A stretch of DNA of 64,000 nt from Prostheceraeus crozeri (lineage: Eukaryota > Platyhelminthes > Polycladida > Euryleptidae), in contig CAJQUW010003583.1 of assembly GCA_907163375.1 (NCBI GenBank), positions 237,677 to 301,676 of the forward strand, written 5' to 3'. The notes below the pieces were generated by a model that searched no databases, was not told the origin of the DNA, and saw only the letters and a list, made by a program, of their open reading frames with translations. Shown here piece after piece: positions 12,850-24,599 of this stretch. Position 1 is the stretch's first letter, and every line of letters starts with the position of its first letter. A program made the translations under genes and the position numbers.

Positions 12850-13095
12850 AATACTTTGTTGATCCTCCCATGACGTTACAGCCTTCAGGACAGCTTATGC
12901 GTTTAGGCACTGGATTCAATCAGCCTCTTGCAATACTCTTCGTTAATTTCGGTGGTCCACGCTGTTATTACCGTCTTCTTGAGATCATTGAGAGAAGTGG
13001 GTTCCGTTGAGCAACTCGATTCTTCACCATAGCCCAGCAGTTTTCGATGGTTTTCAAGTCAGGAGAACTACCGGACCATGGTTCCAAGACTTCGA
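12850..13095 (-). pseudogene. Tc1-like transposase C-terminal remnant
   Basis: Minus-strand reading gives a decayed C-terminus of a Tc1-type transposase: SPDLKTIENCWAMVKNRVAQ (the SPDLNPIE-NxW block with the last catalytic Glu), then WTTEINEEYCKRLIESVPKR after a frame change. N-terminal parts and element ends are missing. Confidence 0.7.
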
Positions 13096-13099
13096 TACC

Positions 13100-14610
13100 A
13101 GAATTTGATACTATTTTCTAACTCAAATTGGAAATTGTGCCAATCAAATGGCCAATATGGCATGTAGAATGCCATCTGAAAGGTAGGCCTAATGAATGAT
13201 CTAGTCTTATGGATGCACAACATTTACTGACTAAACCTTTGGGCTGACTTTTACATGATGATAGCTATGACTATCAGTCATCCGTGCATGTTAGGGTGTG
13301 CTGAACATGGATGTTTCAAACAATTCCTTCCAAGTCAATAAATTTGAACCTCAACGCTGTATTTAGATAATTACTTTTTCCATGGGAAAGCTTTTTCATT
13401 ACTCTTACATATTATTTAACAACCATAGATCATCATTTTCAGATATTAATTCATTTTAATAAATGTTTCCTTTGCTGATTTCATGTCCGCTATTCAAAGA
13501 GAGCTTGCAGCATATTAGTGCATTGAATTAGTTTTCCAGTTTTTCTCTTACATTTTTCCCAATCAAACTTCGATTTCTGAAGATTTTTTCAAGCTTAGTG
13601 AAGACAATGGTCCACATCCATCATTTGAGCTTATGTTTGTACTCGCGTAGGCACTAGGCTTATCCGATAGCGGCATTACCTACTGAAGTTATCCATGTAG
13701 ATGAGGATATAGTGTTTCAATAGTAGGCTAGCTTAATTTCTTCGATAATTCAATAATCGAATTTCAGGCTGTTTCGACATCAGTGGTAGGTGATGGATTC
13801 ACAATTTCTACCTGCTACTCCAACCAGCTTCTGTCAAGAATCCAGCAATTTAATTCATCTCCTAGGCCTGTAGGTCTACTTGAGAATAGCTTGCTCGTGC
13901 CAGATTAGCTGCTAAACAATTGATGAATTCTCCATACTGATTAAGATCAAAATGCCTGTCAACATATCTATGGATTTGATCATATTGATCTTGCTCAGTT
14001 GTTTTAACTGAAAAATTAGTGCTATACCCTGTTGGATGGATTCATCAGCGGTTTCTCAATTTAAAGTTGTTGAGTAAACTTCTCCAGTCTCTTAATGTCA
14101 AATAACATTTAGTTATCCGCTCGCTCATGTTAATAACAGCATCAAATTTAGTAGACTATATTCAGACCAATACCAACACATCGAAGTCTCGGATAGGAAA
14201 CGATCGCGCCGTTTACTTCATGTATAGACCTATTTGAATAAAGATGACAAAAGATGGGTTGCTTACATGTATTATTAGAATGCTTGGTTTTCAATTCTGT
14301 GTAAGCCCTTTTTAGAAAGTTGGTGCTAGCTTTGGTTGCGTTGGTACTATAGCGTCAAATTATCATGGATGAATAAACACAAAATACATTATCGTTAACA
14401 AATATTACAGATACTGTAGACAGACACTAACAAGGTGATTTAAGTCATATAAATTTTGATAAGTTAGCCATGCACTAGTAAAACGATTGAAGTTAAATTA
14501 ATGCAAAGATTCAAGCAAGAGTTCAGTGATACAATTCATGCATTGCATTTTTTTAATCAGCATTTTTTGCTATTATAGATGATCAAATCCATATTTTTTC
14601 ATTTCTAATT
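13100..14610. other. Stretch without recognised gene
   Basis: AT-rich DNA with no clear frame, repeat end or RNA gene. Confidence 0.45.
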
Positions 14611-14618
14611 GACTGACA

Positions 14619-15377
14619 CAGGGATGCGGAGTCCTATCATTTTGATACAGCTCCGACTCCGACTCCAGGGGTTGATAGGACTCCGACTCCGGTTGGCAAG
14701 TATATAAAGTCTATTTTTTTAAAAATAAACTGGTAATCTAGATCATTATAGGCTTACCTGAACAATCATTGCTGCATCAATCATCAATCATTCTCGATGA
14801 AAGTTTATCAGATGTCGCATTCAGTTGGATGCATGCGACTCGGCTCCTCCCATCTTCTTGATGTGTGCTTCACACGGCTTTGCTTCAGTTTCTACCAGGC
14901 AGGAAAAGGCCCATCCTTCTCCAAAAAATATGAGTACACTTTAAATTCTAATGTGCGCTTTAGAGGAGCCATCACACACGATTAACGTGAGGTTAAGAGG
15001 TAATGTTCTCAAACAAATTAGTATTTCATTTTTGTCTCTGATATGACCTTTGGTGCGTAGTTGTGATTGAGGCTAGGAAGGCTTGTCTTCTCTACTAAAT
15101 CATCGAGTGAAAAGACAACCTTTTTTTCACTATCACGATTCATTCCCTCAACTATTACAAGCTTAACATGCACTGATGTCTCTGTACTTTTGTATGACGG
15201 AGAAAGCTGACATCAAGACAGTGACAGCTATGCACGAGGATAAATAATTTGCTTGTATTATATTTCGGGTCTAGTTACATGTATAGGCCGGAGTCGGGAG
15301 TCCTATCATTTGATAGGACTCCGACTCCGACTCCATCAAAAATGATAGGACTCCGGAACTCCGACTCCGCATCCCTG
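14619..15377. mobile_element. hAT-type MITE with 8 bp target duplication
   Basis: Ends CAGGGATGCGGAGTCC and GGACTCCGACTCCGCATCCCTG-type sequence (inverted) are flanked by a perfect 8 bp repeat GACTGACA (14611-14618, 15378-15385), the hAT signature. Subterminal GACTCC-rich minisatellite arms lie at 14630-14697 and 15291-15370. At 759 bp with no transposase it is non-autonomous. Confidence 0.9.
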
Positions 15378-15432
15378 GACTGACAGCTCTTATCCTATAT
15401 CCCTTGCGTGCCGCTTTGGAATCCATTCCATA

Positions 15433-15998
15433 TATTTTTGAATTTGAAAGAATAAATGACTGAAACCAGTCGCTCCTTTGGTTACGACTAGGAATTCAAA
15501 TTGTTGTGCTTAAGATGAAATCTCAACATGTTTCGTTCTGTGCACAGTGTTAATGGTGCTGGCGCAGAGATCGCAATTTTACGGCTTTTCCGATTTTCAC
15601 GAAATTTGTCTAATTTAGATATTTCAAATCTATATATTCAAGCCCCGGTTTTCCCGATTCTGCGTTTTTTCTTAGGTGAATTGCGATCCCTGTGCTGGCG
15701 GTTGTTAGAGAATTATACAAATTTACCATGTATTGCAGTGTAGTGGCAACTCATCAGATCAGTTCATGATGGCGGTTTAGTTATAGCTTGATTAACTAAG
15801 TACCCAAAGCAACATAACGTCGTCATGAACTGATGCCAAGTACGACAAATTTGAATTCTCTATCAACCGCCAGCACCATTGACACTGTACACAGAACGAA
15901 ACATGTCGGGATTTTATCTCAAGTACATCCATTTAAATTACTTGTCGTAACCAAGGAAGCGACATTTTTCAGTCATTTTTTTTAAAATTCAAAATGAA
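15433..15998. repeat. Long foldback repeat
   Basis: Inverted arms centred near 15776. Left arm motifs GGTTACGACTAGGAATT, ACATGTTTCGTTCTGTG and ATGGTGCTGGCG recur inverted near 15940, 15895 and 15870. Inner blocks (CAGTTCATGA and TCATGAACTG) also pair. No coding content was seen, so it is probably a MITE. Confidence 0.7.
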
Positions 15999-15999
15999 T

Positions 16000-17035
16000 T
16001 AAGAATCTCCCTCACCGACAGTCGTTGACATTCCTTGTCTGAACGAACGACGGCTTTTGTCTAAATTTTCGAAATATGATATCGTCATTAAATAAATGAA
16101 CCGTGCTTATACTCGGAGGCATATTAGGCACGAAGCCTTTCTTGGCCGAGTTGTCATCTATCCCACTCTGATTCTCTGAGAGCTGAGTATTTGGCAAGAA
16201 TGGAGAGTGTAGGCCTACCTGTTTTAAAAGTCTTAGATTTGATCCGACCAAAGTTTTAACCAGGGTCACCCGGAAACAGAGCAAACACTCAACCCCAAGG
16301 CCTAATGAACATGTCATGTCAAAATGAACATTTAAAGAACATCATGTAATATTTTGGCAAATTTTTGAGTAGAATTATTTAAAGCAGCTGGCATTAGGAA
16401 AAATGCTGTAAGCCTACATGTATATCATAAAGCACAAGATATATGTTAAAGGCAAGTATGTGCAGTCTAAGAAGAGTGAAGTCCATAAATCGTAGGCTAT
16501 ATAGCTCATCATTGTTCAACTGTCTTTTCAGATCAGGGTTAGACTTTTTTATGTGCAAAGTTTCCACCATATTTAAATCGAAGCTATTTAAAGGCTTTGG
16601 TTAGGCTACTTAACACTTCAGAATTCCAGCTACACTGGCAGTTTAATCAATGGTCAGAGATAGCAGAAATTATCTGCAGAGTTTAATCTGACCACCTACA
16701 TTGAGCTGTATTCCTGAAAACATGAAAATCCTAGCTCAAGTCTCTAACAAACCGTTTTGTTTCAAATAATGTTGAGGCAAACACAATCTGAACATAGAGC
16801 TGAACCATGATGTTGCAGTTTTTAGTTGTAGATGTTTTCAACTGTTGTAAATGTCTCACTGTGTCACATGATTCTAACTGCATCTTGCAATTTCCTATTT
16901 TCATTTATTCACCTTGCATGATGAAGAAATGTTTGAATTGAATATTAGATGATAGCTAAGCTGCTAGGAAGCCCGATTCCGATGCTTCCTAGTCTATACT
17001 GTAGAAGTTTCAATAATATCATAGTCATTCATCTA
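16000..17035. other. Stretch without recognised gene
   Basis: A minus-strand frame at 16012-16317 has no recognisable motif. Nothing else is supported. Confidence 0.4.
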
Positions 17036-17039
17036 TACT

Positions 17040-17830
17040 TATCAGAGATTGTCAATAATTGATAGCAATTTAATTGGATAAGGAAATCAATTGATTGAAA
17101 TTGAAAAATATATCAATCAATTAATTGGAATGGAATTGTGAACCAATTAACTAATTGAAGTTGTAAAATGTATCAATCAATTGATTGTAGTTGGAATTGT
17201 GAACGAATCAATATTGAAAATGGAATCCAAAATTCGAGCAGTTTCTGTAACTTGAGAGCATGAATCATTAATTTACTTGATCCAAGATTTGTTTAAATAT
17301 GTACACGTTACACAGCAATAAACAATCTCTTATATTTTTCAATGCTGCTTAGTCAGGCCAATCAGACTAGCGATAATTTCCTTAGATTCGCTCTCATGCC
17401 TTTTGGCATATAGTTTATACAAGCGTTCGTGATTCTTTCCATTGTTTTCATTAGTGACGATTGAGTAGAGAAATTTCGCTTCCATTTAAGAGCTGCTTGG
17501 TCTACTGTGGTTTAAACAAAAAAAGAATTTAATTGTGACTACTCATGAATCTAAACGTTGTTGCTGCTTGCCAACCTGAAATGCTTACTACAATTGTAAA
17601 TTGTGAAAAGTAAAAGAATACAGAGGCGAAATTATATATGCAATCTCGGCTACTAGCAGATAACAGCTAATCGGCTTGAATTGGAAAATGCAGCAATCAA
17701 TTAATACGAATTGGAAAAATATCAATCAATTAATTGAAATTCTATATTCTAGCTAATGAATTAATTGAAATTGGTGTATCAACCAATCAATCAATTTGCT
17801 CCAATTAATTAAAAAGTGATAGGGGTCAAT
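17040..17830. repeat. Inverted arms of CAATCAATTAATTG minisatellite
   Basis: Degenerate repeats of CAATCAATTAATTGAAATTG occur at about 17075-17215 and 17690-17815 around a 470 bp core. The motif is itself nearly palindromic. This may be a MITE with repeat-rich ends. Confidence 0.5.
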
Positions 17831-17875
17831 TAATTTTGACAATTCTTGATGCTTATGTATGTACATGATTTATAT

Positions 17876-18163
17876 TCAATTGTGTGGGATTTTGCCGTCT
17901 TTATTATGAACAACAATTGCGAATAAAAGACTATCATAGTCTATTCTTACATGTTCTTCTATATTTTCAGGAATTAATACATATTGGTGGAATATCTTCA
18001 GCCCCTCCGGAACTTCGTTAAATAGGGTCATTCTTGATACTGATAGCGCCAATATACGGGCATTCCTACGAAGACCGTCTACGAATCCGTAGAATTCCAA
18101 CCCCTCAACGTCTTCGACGTGATATCTTCGACTGACTCTCTGAGATTCCGGTGCTTTCTTCAA
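17876..18163 (-). CDS. Unassigned open frame with protein-like composition
   Basis: 95 codons. Balanced composition, with YHVEDVEGLEFYGFVDGLRR, LFNEVPEGLKIFHQYV and a DYDSLLFAIVVHN ending, reads like real coding DNA. The frame is open upstream of the first ATG to a possible acceptor near 18170. It may be a last exon or a leftover of the surrounding inner transposon. I do not recognise the family. Confidence 0.35.
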   Translation of the reverse strand: MKKAPESQRVSRRYHVEDVEGLEFYGFVDGLRRNARILALSVSRMTLFNEVPEGLKIFHQYVLIPENIEEHVRIDYDSLLFAIVVHNKDGKIPHN

Positions 18164-18199
18164 CTTGCAGACTTGCGGTTGTGACTTGAAGCGTTTTCA

Positions 18200-19200
18200 A
18201 GATTTTTAAGGGTTCAGTCTCGTGAACATTTTTTCTCCCAGAGAGTCATTGTCGATTGGAATTTACTACCCCATTATGTTGCTTGATCGTCATCCCTACT
18301 GGACTTCAAGACAAACATGTTCAATGTTTTCATGGTGCGAAACTAACTTTGTGACATTTCTATTATCTGTATGCGATGCAGGCTACAATTAGTTTGTTCA
18401 TCTATTCGTTGTCAATCGCCTTACCTTTGTTTTTTATGCACCTATGTAAGCAATATAAGTACTCAATCATTATGAAGGACTCTGCAGACATTTGACGGAC
18501 TTGTTGTGCTCCAAGCATTCCCTCGAATATTGTCCAAACTCTTTTTCGTGTTGAATTGAATTATTTGAAATGCAACTAAAATCTGTGAGCTTCAAAGCTT
18601 TATTGTACATTTCTATAAAAATATTTTGTCAATTGTCACTTTGAAATTTCGTTGTAATAAGACAGTTTTCAAGAATTTCCGTAAAAGAAGTTTTCCATGA
18701 CATTGACTGATTTGTTAAGAATTTTGATGCAAAAAAACGTTTTAATTTACTGAATGCCTTTCACTGTATGTATTTTTTTTTGACTCGCTCTTTATCTGAC
18801 GACACGCTTTGTGAATGTAGAAAAATATTTCTGAACGTTTTGATTTTTATGTAGCCGGCATATGTCCTGGAGTTTTGCTAAGTATACTCGAATCGTGTTA
18901 TATAAATTATTCAGACTTGTCGATAAACATGTTAATGCTTACGAAATCTGATGGCACTTTATATATGCACCGATGTTGAATTGTTCGGATTCTCAAAAAG
19001 TAATTCCCTTTGTGCATACTAGAAATCCAATTTTTTGCTTCTTATTCATTTGACATTTAATACATGCATGATCGAATTATAGAAACTGTTTTTCTTTTTT
19101 TTAATTCAGAATAATTAACGGAAGAGCATTTTACGATATAGTAATAAATAAGGGTAGGGATTTTACTGATATCAGTAGCATGTAGAAGCTATACTGTATT
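18200..19200. other. Stretch without recognised gene
   Basis: AT-rich DNA before the right arm of the inner element. No motif seen. Confidence 0.4.
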
Positions 19201-19346
19201 TCGTAAAGAGAAAAATTAGGCACCAGTGGGCACGAACTTAGGCGCCTAGGCTTCGCGCCCACTCGTGCCCGCTCGTGTTGGTTAGAATTGATGCCTAAGT
19301 TTCGTGCCTAATTCAAGAGAAATTTCGTAACTTACAGTTTACAGTG

Positions 19347-19506
19347 TACCAATGGTGCTCTTAGTGTATGGTCGGAATAGGCATCAGAAGCTGCACATTC
19401 AGACTCTAAAATCACTTGGGTAAAATATAGGGTCAATTTGATCAATTCAAGATATGCCGAACGGCTCCATTACGCAGTTTGCGAGAACAGCTCATTGCAT
19501 TTGTAA
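19347..19506 (+). pseudogene. Transposase of the outer element, C-terminal part
   Basis: Directly after the inner element the frame left at 9377 resumes: NGALSVWSE, an in-frame TAG, then ASEAAHSDSKITWVKY and RYAERLHYAV, ending at a TAA. The SE-x-ASE-x-x-H pattern after a TPKxH motif is a recognisable C-terminal arrangement in transposase-like proteins. Only one stop (a plausible CAG to TAG change) interrupts it. That the reading frame continues once the TA duplication is collapsed is strong evidence for the nested insertion. Confidence 0.65.
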
Positions 19507-20349
19507 ATATATTTTAATTTTTATTTTTGATTAGCTACGACTGCGTATTTGAGAGGCCCTCAACAATTTTCCTTTTTGCGTATAAAATGCCGAATCATAG
19601 TCGATATACTCGTAGAACTACATGTACGTATAAAAAAAATCACGAAGAGTATAGCGAATGTATTCATAACATTATTCAATCAGGATTCGATAATTGCACA
19701 AACGTATAAAATTTGACATCGTTATGGGTCAATAATATAGCAGCATACCCACAATATGTCAAACACATATTCTTTGATCAATTAATACTGGATTTCTAAT
19801 AGAGCGTCTGTATGTACAATGACGGGCCCAAAATAGTCATAATTCGAATAAGTGGCAAAAAGCTGAAAAATCGGCCGCCACTTTGAAAAAATAGTCCTAC
19901 AAAAAAAGCCACCGACCGACTTTTTTGAAATCTAGTATTTCTAACTTCTGGGACCCTGCGCTACCCATTTATGAAGGTATTTTTAATGGAGTCGATACAT
20001 CGATTTTGACTCCTCAAAACCCACCGTGAATGAATACTGATAGTTGTTCGTACGGGAGGTCAGTCATGATGAATTCAAAAGAAAAAATCTCTCCAAATTT
20101 TACGACTGCTAACTTTATTGGAGAATAAATTCACCCGAGGCCTTTCGTCTACACAGACTATGATAACGGCTACAACCTGTTACTGTGCGAGTGGTTTTAT
20201 ATGCGAATATGCTAGTGAATGCAACTCATCTGTTCAGCTCATGTCGTTTGTTTGATTTTGGCATGTTCGTCGCAATATAGCGGTATTCGGCCATCTACTA
20301 GTAATCGCTGTTTGCTGTAATTTTTATCCGCAATTGCTAATGGTTATCA

Positions 20350-20560
20350 CTTTGTGGGCTCTCATCGCATGCTCACTAAGTGCACCTTTCTTGTCATACC
20401 GTAAAGTTCGCTCATGTTCTCTATCGGAATAACTAGCTAACTTGGAATGGGCGACAATTTTGACCTATGTAATTCTGGTGACATACCTTGCAAAAAAATC
20501 CATAGACGACATATTCACTTTTGCAGCTATACTTTGGGCCAATGTTTTTACAAATACTAC
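20350..20560 (-). pseudogene. Penelope-like GIY-YIG endonuclease fragment (copy A)
   Basis: Minus-strand reading gives SEYVVYGFFCKVCHQNYIGQ followed by NCRPFQV, the VVYxxxCxxCxxxYIGQTxRP pattern of the GIY-YIG domain that ends Penelope-like elements. Stops follow. It is an inverted copy of 20735-20945, with arms about 190 bp long. Confidence 0.7.
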
Positions 20561-20734
20561 AAGAACAAATGCTGCTATCTGATTTTTTTGAAATTCGAAA
20601 CTAGTTTTTTTCCAGGTTTATTAGTGATGCCTTCAGAAAAATGCACAATATTATGAAAATTTTAGTACCAATGATATGTACCGCATAACTAAAAATAAAA
20701 AAATTAAAACATTGAAGAAAACAATAGTTAGTAA

Positions 20735-20945
20735 TTAGAAAACGAAAGTATAGCTGTAAAAGTGAATATGTCGTCTATGAGTTTTGTTCCAAGGTGTGTG
20801 ACCAGAATTACATAGGTCAAACTTGTCGTCCATTCCAAGTTCGCTATACGTGACGTAGAGAGCACGAGGGTAGTTTACGGTGTAACAAGAAAAGTGCACT
20901 TAATGAACAGGCGATGATATAGCCCACAGCATACAGTAAGTATAT
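20735..20945 (+). pseudogene. Penelope-like GIY-YIG endonuclease fragment (copy B)
   Basis: Plus-strand reading gives SEYVVYEFCSKVCDQNYIGQ, TCRPFQVRYT, an in-frame stop, then a REHEGSLRCNKKSAL-like tail. The GIY-YIG core tyrosine and the YIGQT block are visible, with two cysteines in CSKVC. The fragment is head-to-head with copy A, separated by about 175 bp. Confidence 0.75.
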
Positions 20946-22980
20946 AGAAGTTATAGTTTCGACTCAAAAAAAGTATCTGTATAGAGTGAAAATTTTTGAA
21001 AATATTCAGTTTATTGTGGAGCGTTACCATTTTGCTCTATGTTTTCTTTCGAAGCCCAGATGAAAGCGCTAAAATTGCATACCCAAGGAACCACAGATTA
21101 CTTCAAACAAATATGTGACAAATATTCTTTGTTAAAACATAGCAGTTGTTATTTGGATGTTGCTTCTTATGAAATTAAGTCTGAACTTTTGAAGCTTCTA
21201 GACATTGTACCAGTGATGAATATCATTTTCTTAACAAGGGTTGTATTCGTAAAGGTAAATTAAAATTTTAAAATTTTGTTCGAGATCATATAGCAAAAGT
21301 GATCGATACACTTCTATTTATACAGCTACAGTAAATAGTGAAAATCAATTAATTGATGTCATAGAATTTATTAAACATGTTGATGGTCGTATTGTTGCCA
21401 GGGCAACTGTGCTACAATGTTGCACTGTACGTATGCTTGATTTCTCGAATTATGCATTACATGGTATACATCGACATCTTATTGATCTTTTGGTTACAAA
21501 TGTCTTTATTTTTGTTGTAAAACATGCGGAGGAATTTTGTGAAATACCTGTATCATCTTTGCTGGTGCCTTGTGTAACTTTGAAAGGTTTTGATAGTAAT
21601 CTGGGTGACTGTATGACATTGGTAATGCCTTGCACAGTAATATCGGAATATAATTAAAACACAGATCTAGGAAATGAAAAGATCGCTTATTCGCAGTGTC
21701 TTTGTATGTCAGCTAAAGAAGCCGAGAAATATTTATTTGCACCGTTTCGTTTGCAAATGATGATAAATAGGGCATCAGACTTTAGTAGTCTGTGCTGTTG
21801 ATTACTTAATGATCGGAAGCTTGAGACAAAATGAGCAAGCTACACGACGAGTGACCTACATATCCTAGATCTGTGTGAAACTTTCCTGTTTTGTCGCCGT
21901 AAAAATACTCTATGCTGTAATGATATTGTATCAACTGTATACAGAATTTCAAATTACATGTCATAAAAGTTCACATTGTTTGCTCTAACATACACAGAAA
22001 TGCGAGGATGGTTTTGTGTACATTGCATTTTGTTGTAAGGATGAGAATTCAATCTCTATAGAGTACGCTTAAGTCGCAATAAATTGTGGGAGAAATATAC
22101 AAAAATTGCAATAAATTGCTCGTGGAATATATAAGAATTGCAATTAATATAGCAAAAAAAACAAAGAAATTGCAATAATTTCATTGTAATTAATTGTCAA
22201 AAATATATGAGAATTGCGCTATTAATTACAATGTTTCCGCAATTTTGTCCACTAGTGTCAAAGCGAGGGGCACCCAAACCAAGTACTAGCTTCTTCATCG
22301 TTGTTGTTTATTACTGTTCTGTTTAAAATTGTTATGAGTCTTTATTGGTTATATGATTGAATAATACTATGTTAAAATCTACACATAGAAAGGAAAATGT
22401 TGTTTTTTGTACTCTATGAGACGGTGTTGCAAACTTCATGGCCGCAACTGTATATCACATGTGGCACTGTGTTTCACCTCGAGTTAATTTAATAAAATCG
22501 AAACTGTATACACATTGTGGGTTTAATTAATACTGAGTTGCTGCTCTAACTGATATTTTTGCTCTATGGCCCACACTGATAAAGTGATGACCATTAACAA
22601 TTTCGACTACAAAATTATTGATAAGCAGCAAGCAGTGATTACTCTGCCGTCCAATAACAGAACCATTTAAGTCCAATAGCTAAAATTTCCGATAGAATGA
22701 ACTTTGCATTAAAGCTCTGATCATTATATTTTGCATAAAGAATAGACCTTCAGCGTTATTTACTGATAGAATTAGACGTTGTTAAGATCAAAATATATAC
22801 CCCTTGGCTACGCTAGACCACATTGAAATTCATTTTGTTAATATTTGATCAATTTCTAATCGTTGCATTACTTTCGTTTTCAATCCATCCGTATCAGCTG
22901 AGTATCAACGTTCAAAAGGTACGTTGTTTTTATTAATATTACACTATTTATGAAAAAAGTAGAAATCAGTTAATATATTA
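20946..22980. other. Stretch without recognised gene
   Basis: Frames at 21039-21263 and 21409-21657 (+) read as broken coding DNA but carry no motif I can name. They may be Penelope-related flank. Confidence 0.4.
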
Positions 22981-22982
22981 TA

Positions 22983-23270
22983 CATGTACATGTGCGCATA
23001 CCCAATGGCCAAGAATACTTTGTTGAGACATTTTCGTGTTTTGGTCCTCAAGGCGAGTCAGTCACAGTAATCTGGGACAAATCTTTAGTCGGCCGAAACT
23101 CGGAAGACATTACCAGTGCTTATTTTAAATTCTTCCAAACAAGCAGGGATGCCGAAGAATTCACGATCTTTCTAGACAATATGACCGAATCCCGCTATAT
23201 TGCGACGAACACAAGATTAAACAGACGTCATGAGCTGAACCCACGCACAAAAACAGTTTCTATCCCTTGA
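22983..23270 (+). pseudogene. Transposase-derived fragment
   Basis: Open frame with ETFSCFGPQGESVTVIWDKS, LVGRNSEDITSAYFKFFQ and TIFLDNMTES. A WDxSLxGR...DIxSA...D(N/G)CxxQN arrangement is found in DDE-type transposase-related proteins of invertebrates. Here the QN has become ES/RY, so the domain is decayed. It lies on the strand opposite the immunoglobulin gene, inside its intron. Confidence 0.4.
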
Positions 23271-23507
23271 CACAGTCTGTGTGGACGAAACACGTCAGGT
23301 AAATTTATTTCACAATGTATCTAGAAGTCACAAAATTGGGAGAGATTTTTTTTTGAATTCATAATAAATGAACATAAAATTTAAAAGTACATTAGTCAGT
23401 ATCAACGTACCGGCATATATTTCTTATAATATGCAGAGAAATAAAAGTCCAAATCGACTTTTCAATCAATCTCGAATTATTTTCGTATGCTACTCTATTA
23501 ATCTTAC

Positions 23508-23756
23508 CTTTGGTATCAGTAATAGATAAAAGAAAAGAAGTCGATGTTGGCTTGACGCCTTTTGCATAATTGGCATGACAAGTGTAGCGCCCATTGAGTG
23601 AAGCTCGTAATGGTGCGATAGAAATGAAAGATCCGTCAATCCGATCACCAGATGGTGTTGTCCAATAAATAGTAGATCCAGGGATTTCTGAAATGCATTG
23701 TCGACTGATCGCACCGTCGTATTTGATTTTGTCTCCTTCCAGTAATAATATGCTTG
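23508..23756 (-). CDS. Immunoglobulin-like domain exon 2 of a large host gene
   Basis: 249 nt exon from a TTGCAG acceptor to a GTAAGA donor, phase 1 at both ends. It encodes LLLEGDKIKYDGAISRQC, STIYWTTPSGDRIDGSF and LNGRYTCHANYAKG: strand B cysteine, strand C tryptophan and strand F cysteine of an Ig domain. The codon split across the upstream junction reads Pro and across the downstream junction Ala, with no frame loss. Confidence 0.85.
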
Positions 23757-24543
23757 CTGCAATTAAAAGATGGACAAAAGTAGGTCAAATGTCATAATTG
23801 AGTACAATGAAGTGCAGTGCATGCCCTAATCCACGCAACTGATCTCTAAATGTCAGCGTTCGAGCGAGCTCCAAGAAGTAATGCACTTAGTTGCCTTAGA
23901 TGCGAAAAATCTGCAGAAACTCGAAATTGTTCGAAGGTGTAATTTGTTACTCATGTTACGACAATCAATAAATTATTAGTATGTAAAAACTCTATTAAAT
24001 CATTCAACCGTTTGCATGAACTTCACCACAATGATCTCCGCCAGTGTAGAATTTTTCATGTGGCAAAATTCAACAGTCCTCTTTGTACTTGAAAGATGCC
24101 CTGACAGTCATGATATAATATTTTTGAGTTGCAAAGATTCAGGAATTTTTACGATGTCAATTATTATTTTATGATAAGATGTACAAAATTTATCGATTAC
24201 CATCCAGTAATCATCTTTGGGAACAAAATACTAGGGTTAGTAGTAGTTTGAAATATTTAAATATTATTAATAGATAGAAATAATTCATATCAACATCCCA
24301 TCATATCATATCGCTTCATGTCATTGCATATTATCTTATCATCACTTCTCATTGTGAATATCAGTTTCAAATTTACTGCTTCTGTCAATCTCTTGACTTG
24401 TCAAGGGCTTGACAGTCGGTCCTTGACAAGTCAAGAGATTGACAGAAATCGATCAGGCTATTAACATCTTCTTTTTAATACCTTGATATACTTTCGGGTG
24501 CCGTATTTCATTTATTAATATAAATTTCCATTTTTGAACTTTT

Positions 24544-24546
<3 letters not shown>
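23757..24546. other. Intron sequence with a short inverted repeat
   Basis: TCTGTCAATCTCTTGACTTG and its inverse lie close together at about 24383-24447, forming a strong hairpin. Otherwise nothing was recognised. Confidence 0.5.

Positions 24547-24596
<50 letters not shown>
24547..24596. repeat. (TA)n microsatellite
   Basis: About 25 TA units directly next to a transposon-like end starting CAGGGTGATCATAAAG. Confidence 0.95.

Positions 24597-24597
<1 letters not shown>

Positions 24598-24599
<2 letters not shown>

Larger units (their letters stand above)
9378..19346. mobile_element. Inner composite element inserted at TA
   Basis: Ends CACTGTAAACTG (9378) and CAGTTTACAGTG (to 19346) are inverted and flanked by TA. 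Next to each end are arms rich in GGCACGAA/GGCGCC-type motifs (about 9390-9460 plus 10773-10785, and 19215-19310). Nearly 10 kb long, it holds a piggyBac-type MITE, a Tc1 remnant, a hAT MITE, a foldback and one unassigned minus-strand frame. No intact transposase of its own was recognised, so it may be a non-autonomous element that grew by later insertions. Confidence 0.6.
8415..20028 (+). mobile_element. Outer DNA transposon, 4 bp target, split by a 10 kb insertion
   Basis: Ends CACGGAGGGTTTTGA (8415) and the inverted TCAAAACCCACCGTG (to 20028) are flanked by AATG on both sides (8411-8414, 20029-20032). The inverted ends match on and off for 150 bp or more, for example CTTCATAAATGGGTA and AGGGTCCCAGAAGTTA. 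Without the inner insertion at 9378-19346 the element would be about 1.65 kb and carry one plus-strand transposase-like frame. CAC ends with a 4 bp target recall the CACTA/Chapaev group, but the superfamily is not certain. Confidence 0.75.

Noticed and set aside
24383-24447. Rho-independent-type terminator
   Set aside because: A strong inverted repeat, but in eukaryotic intron DNA with no gene ending there.
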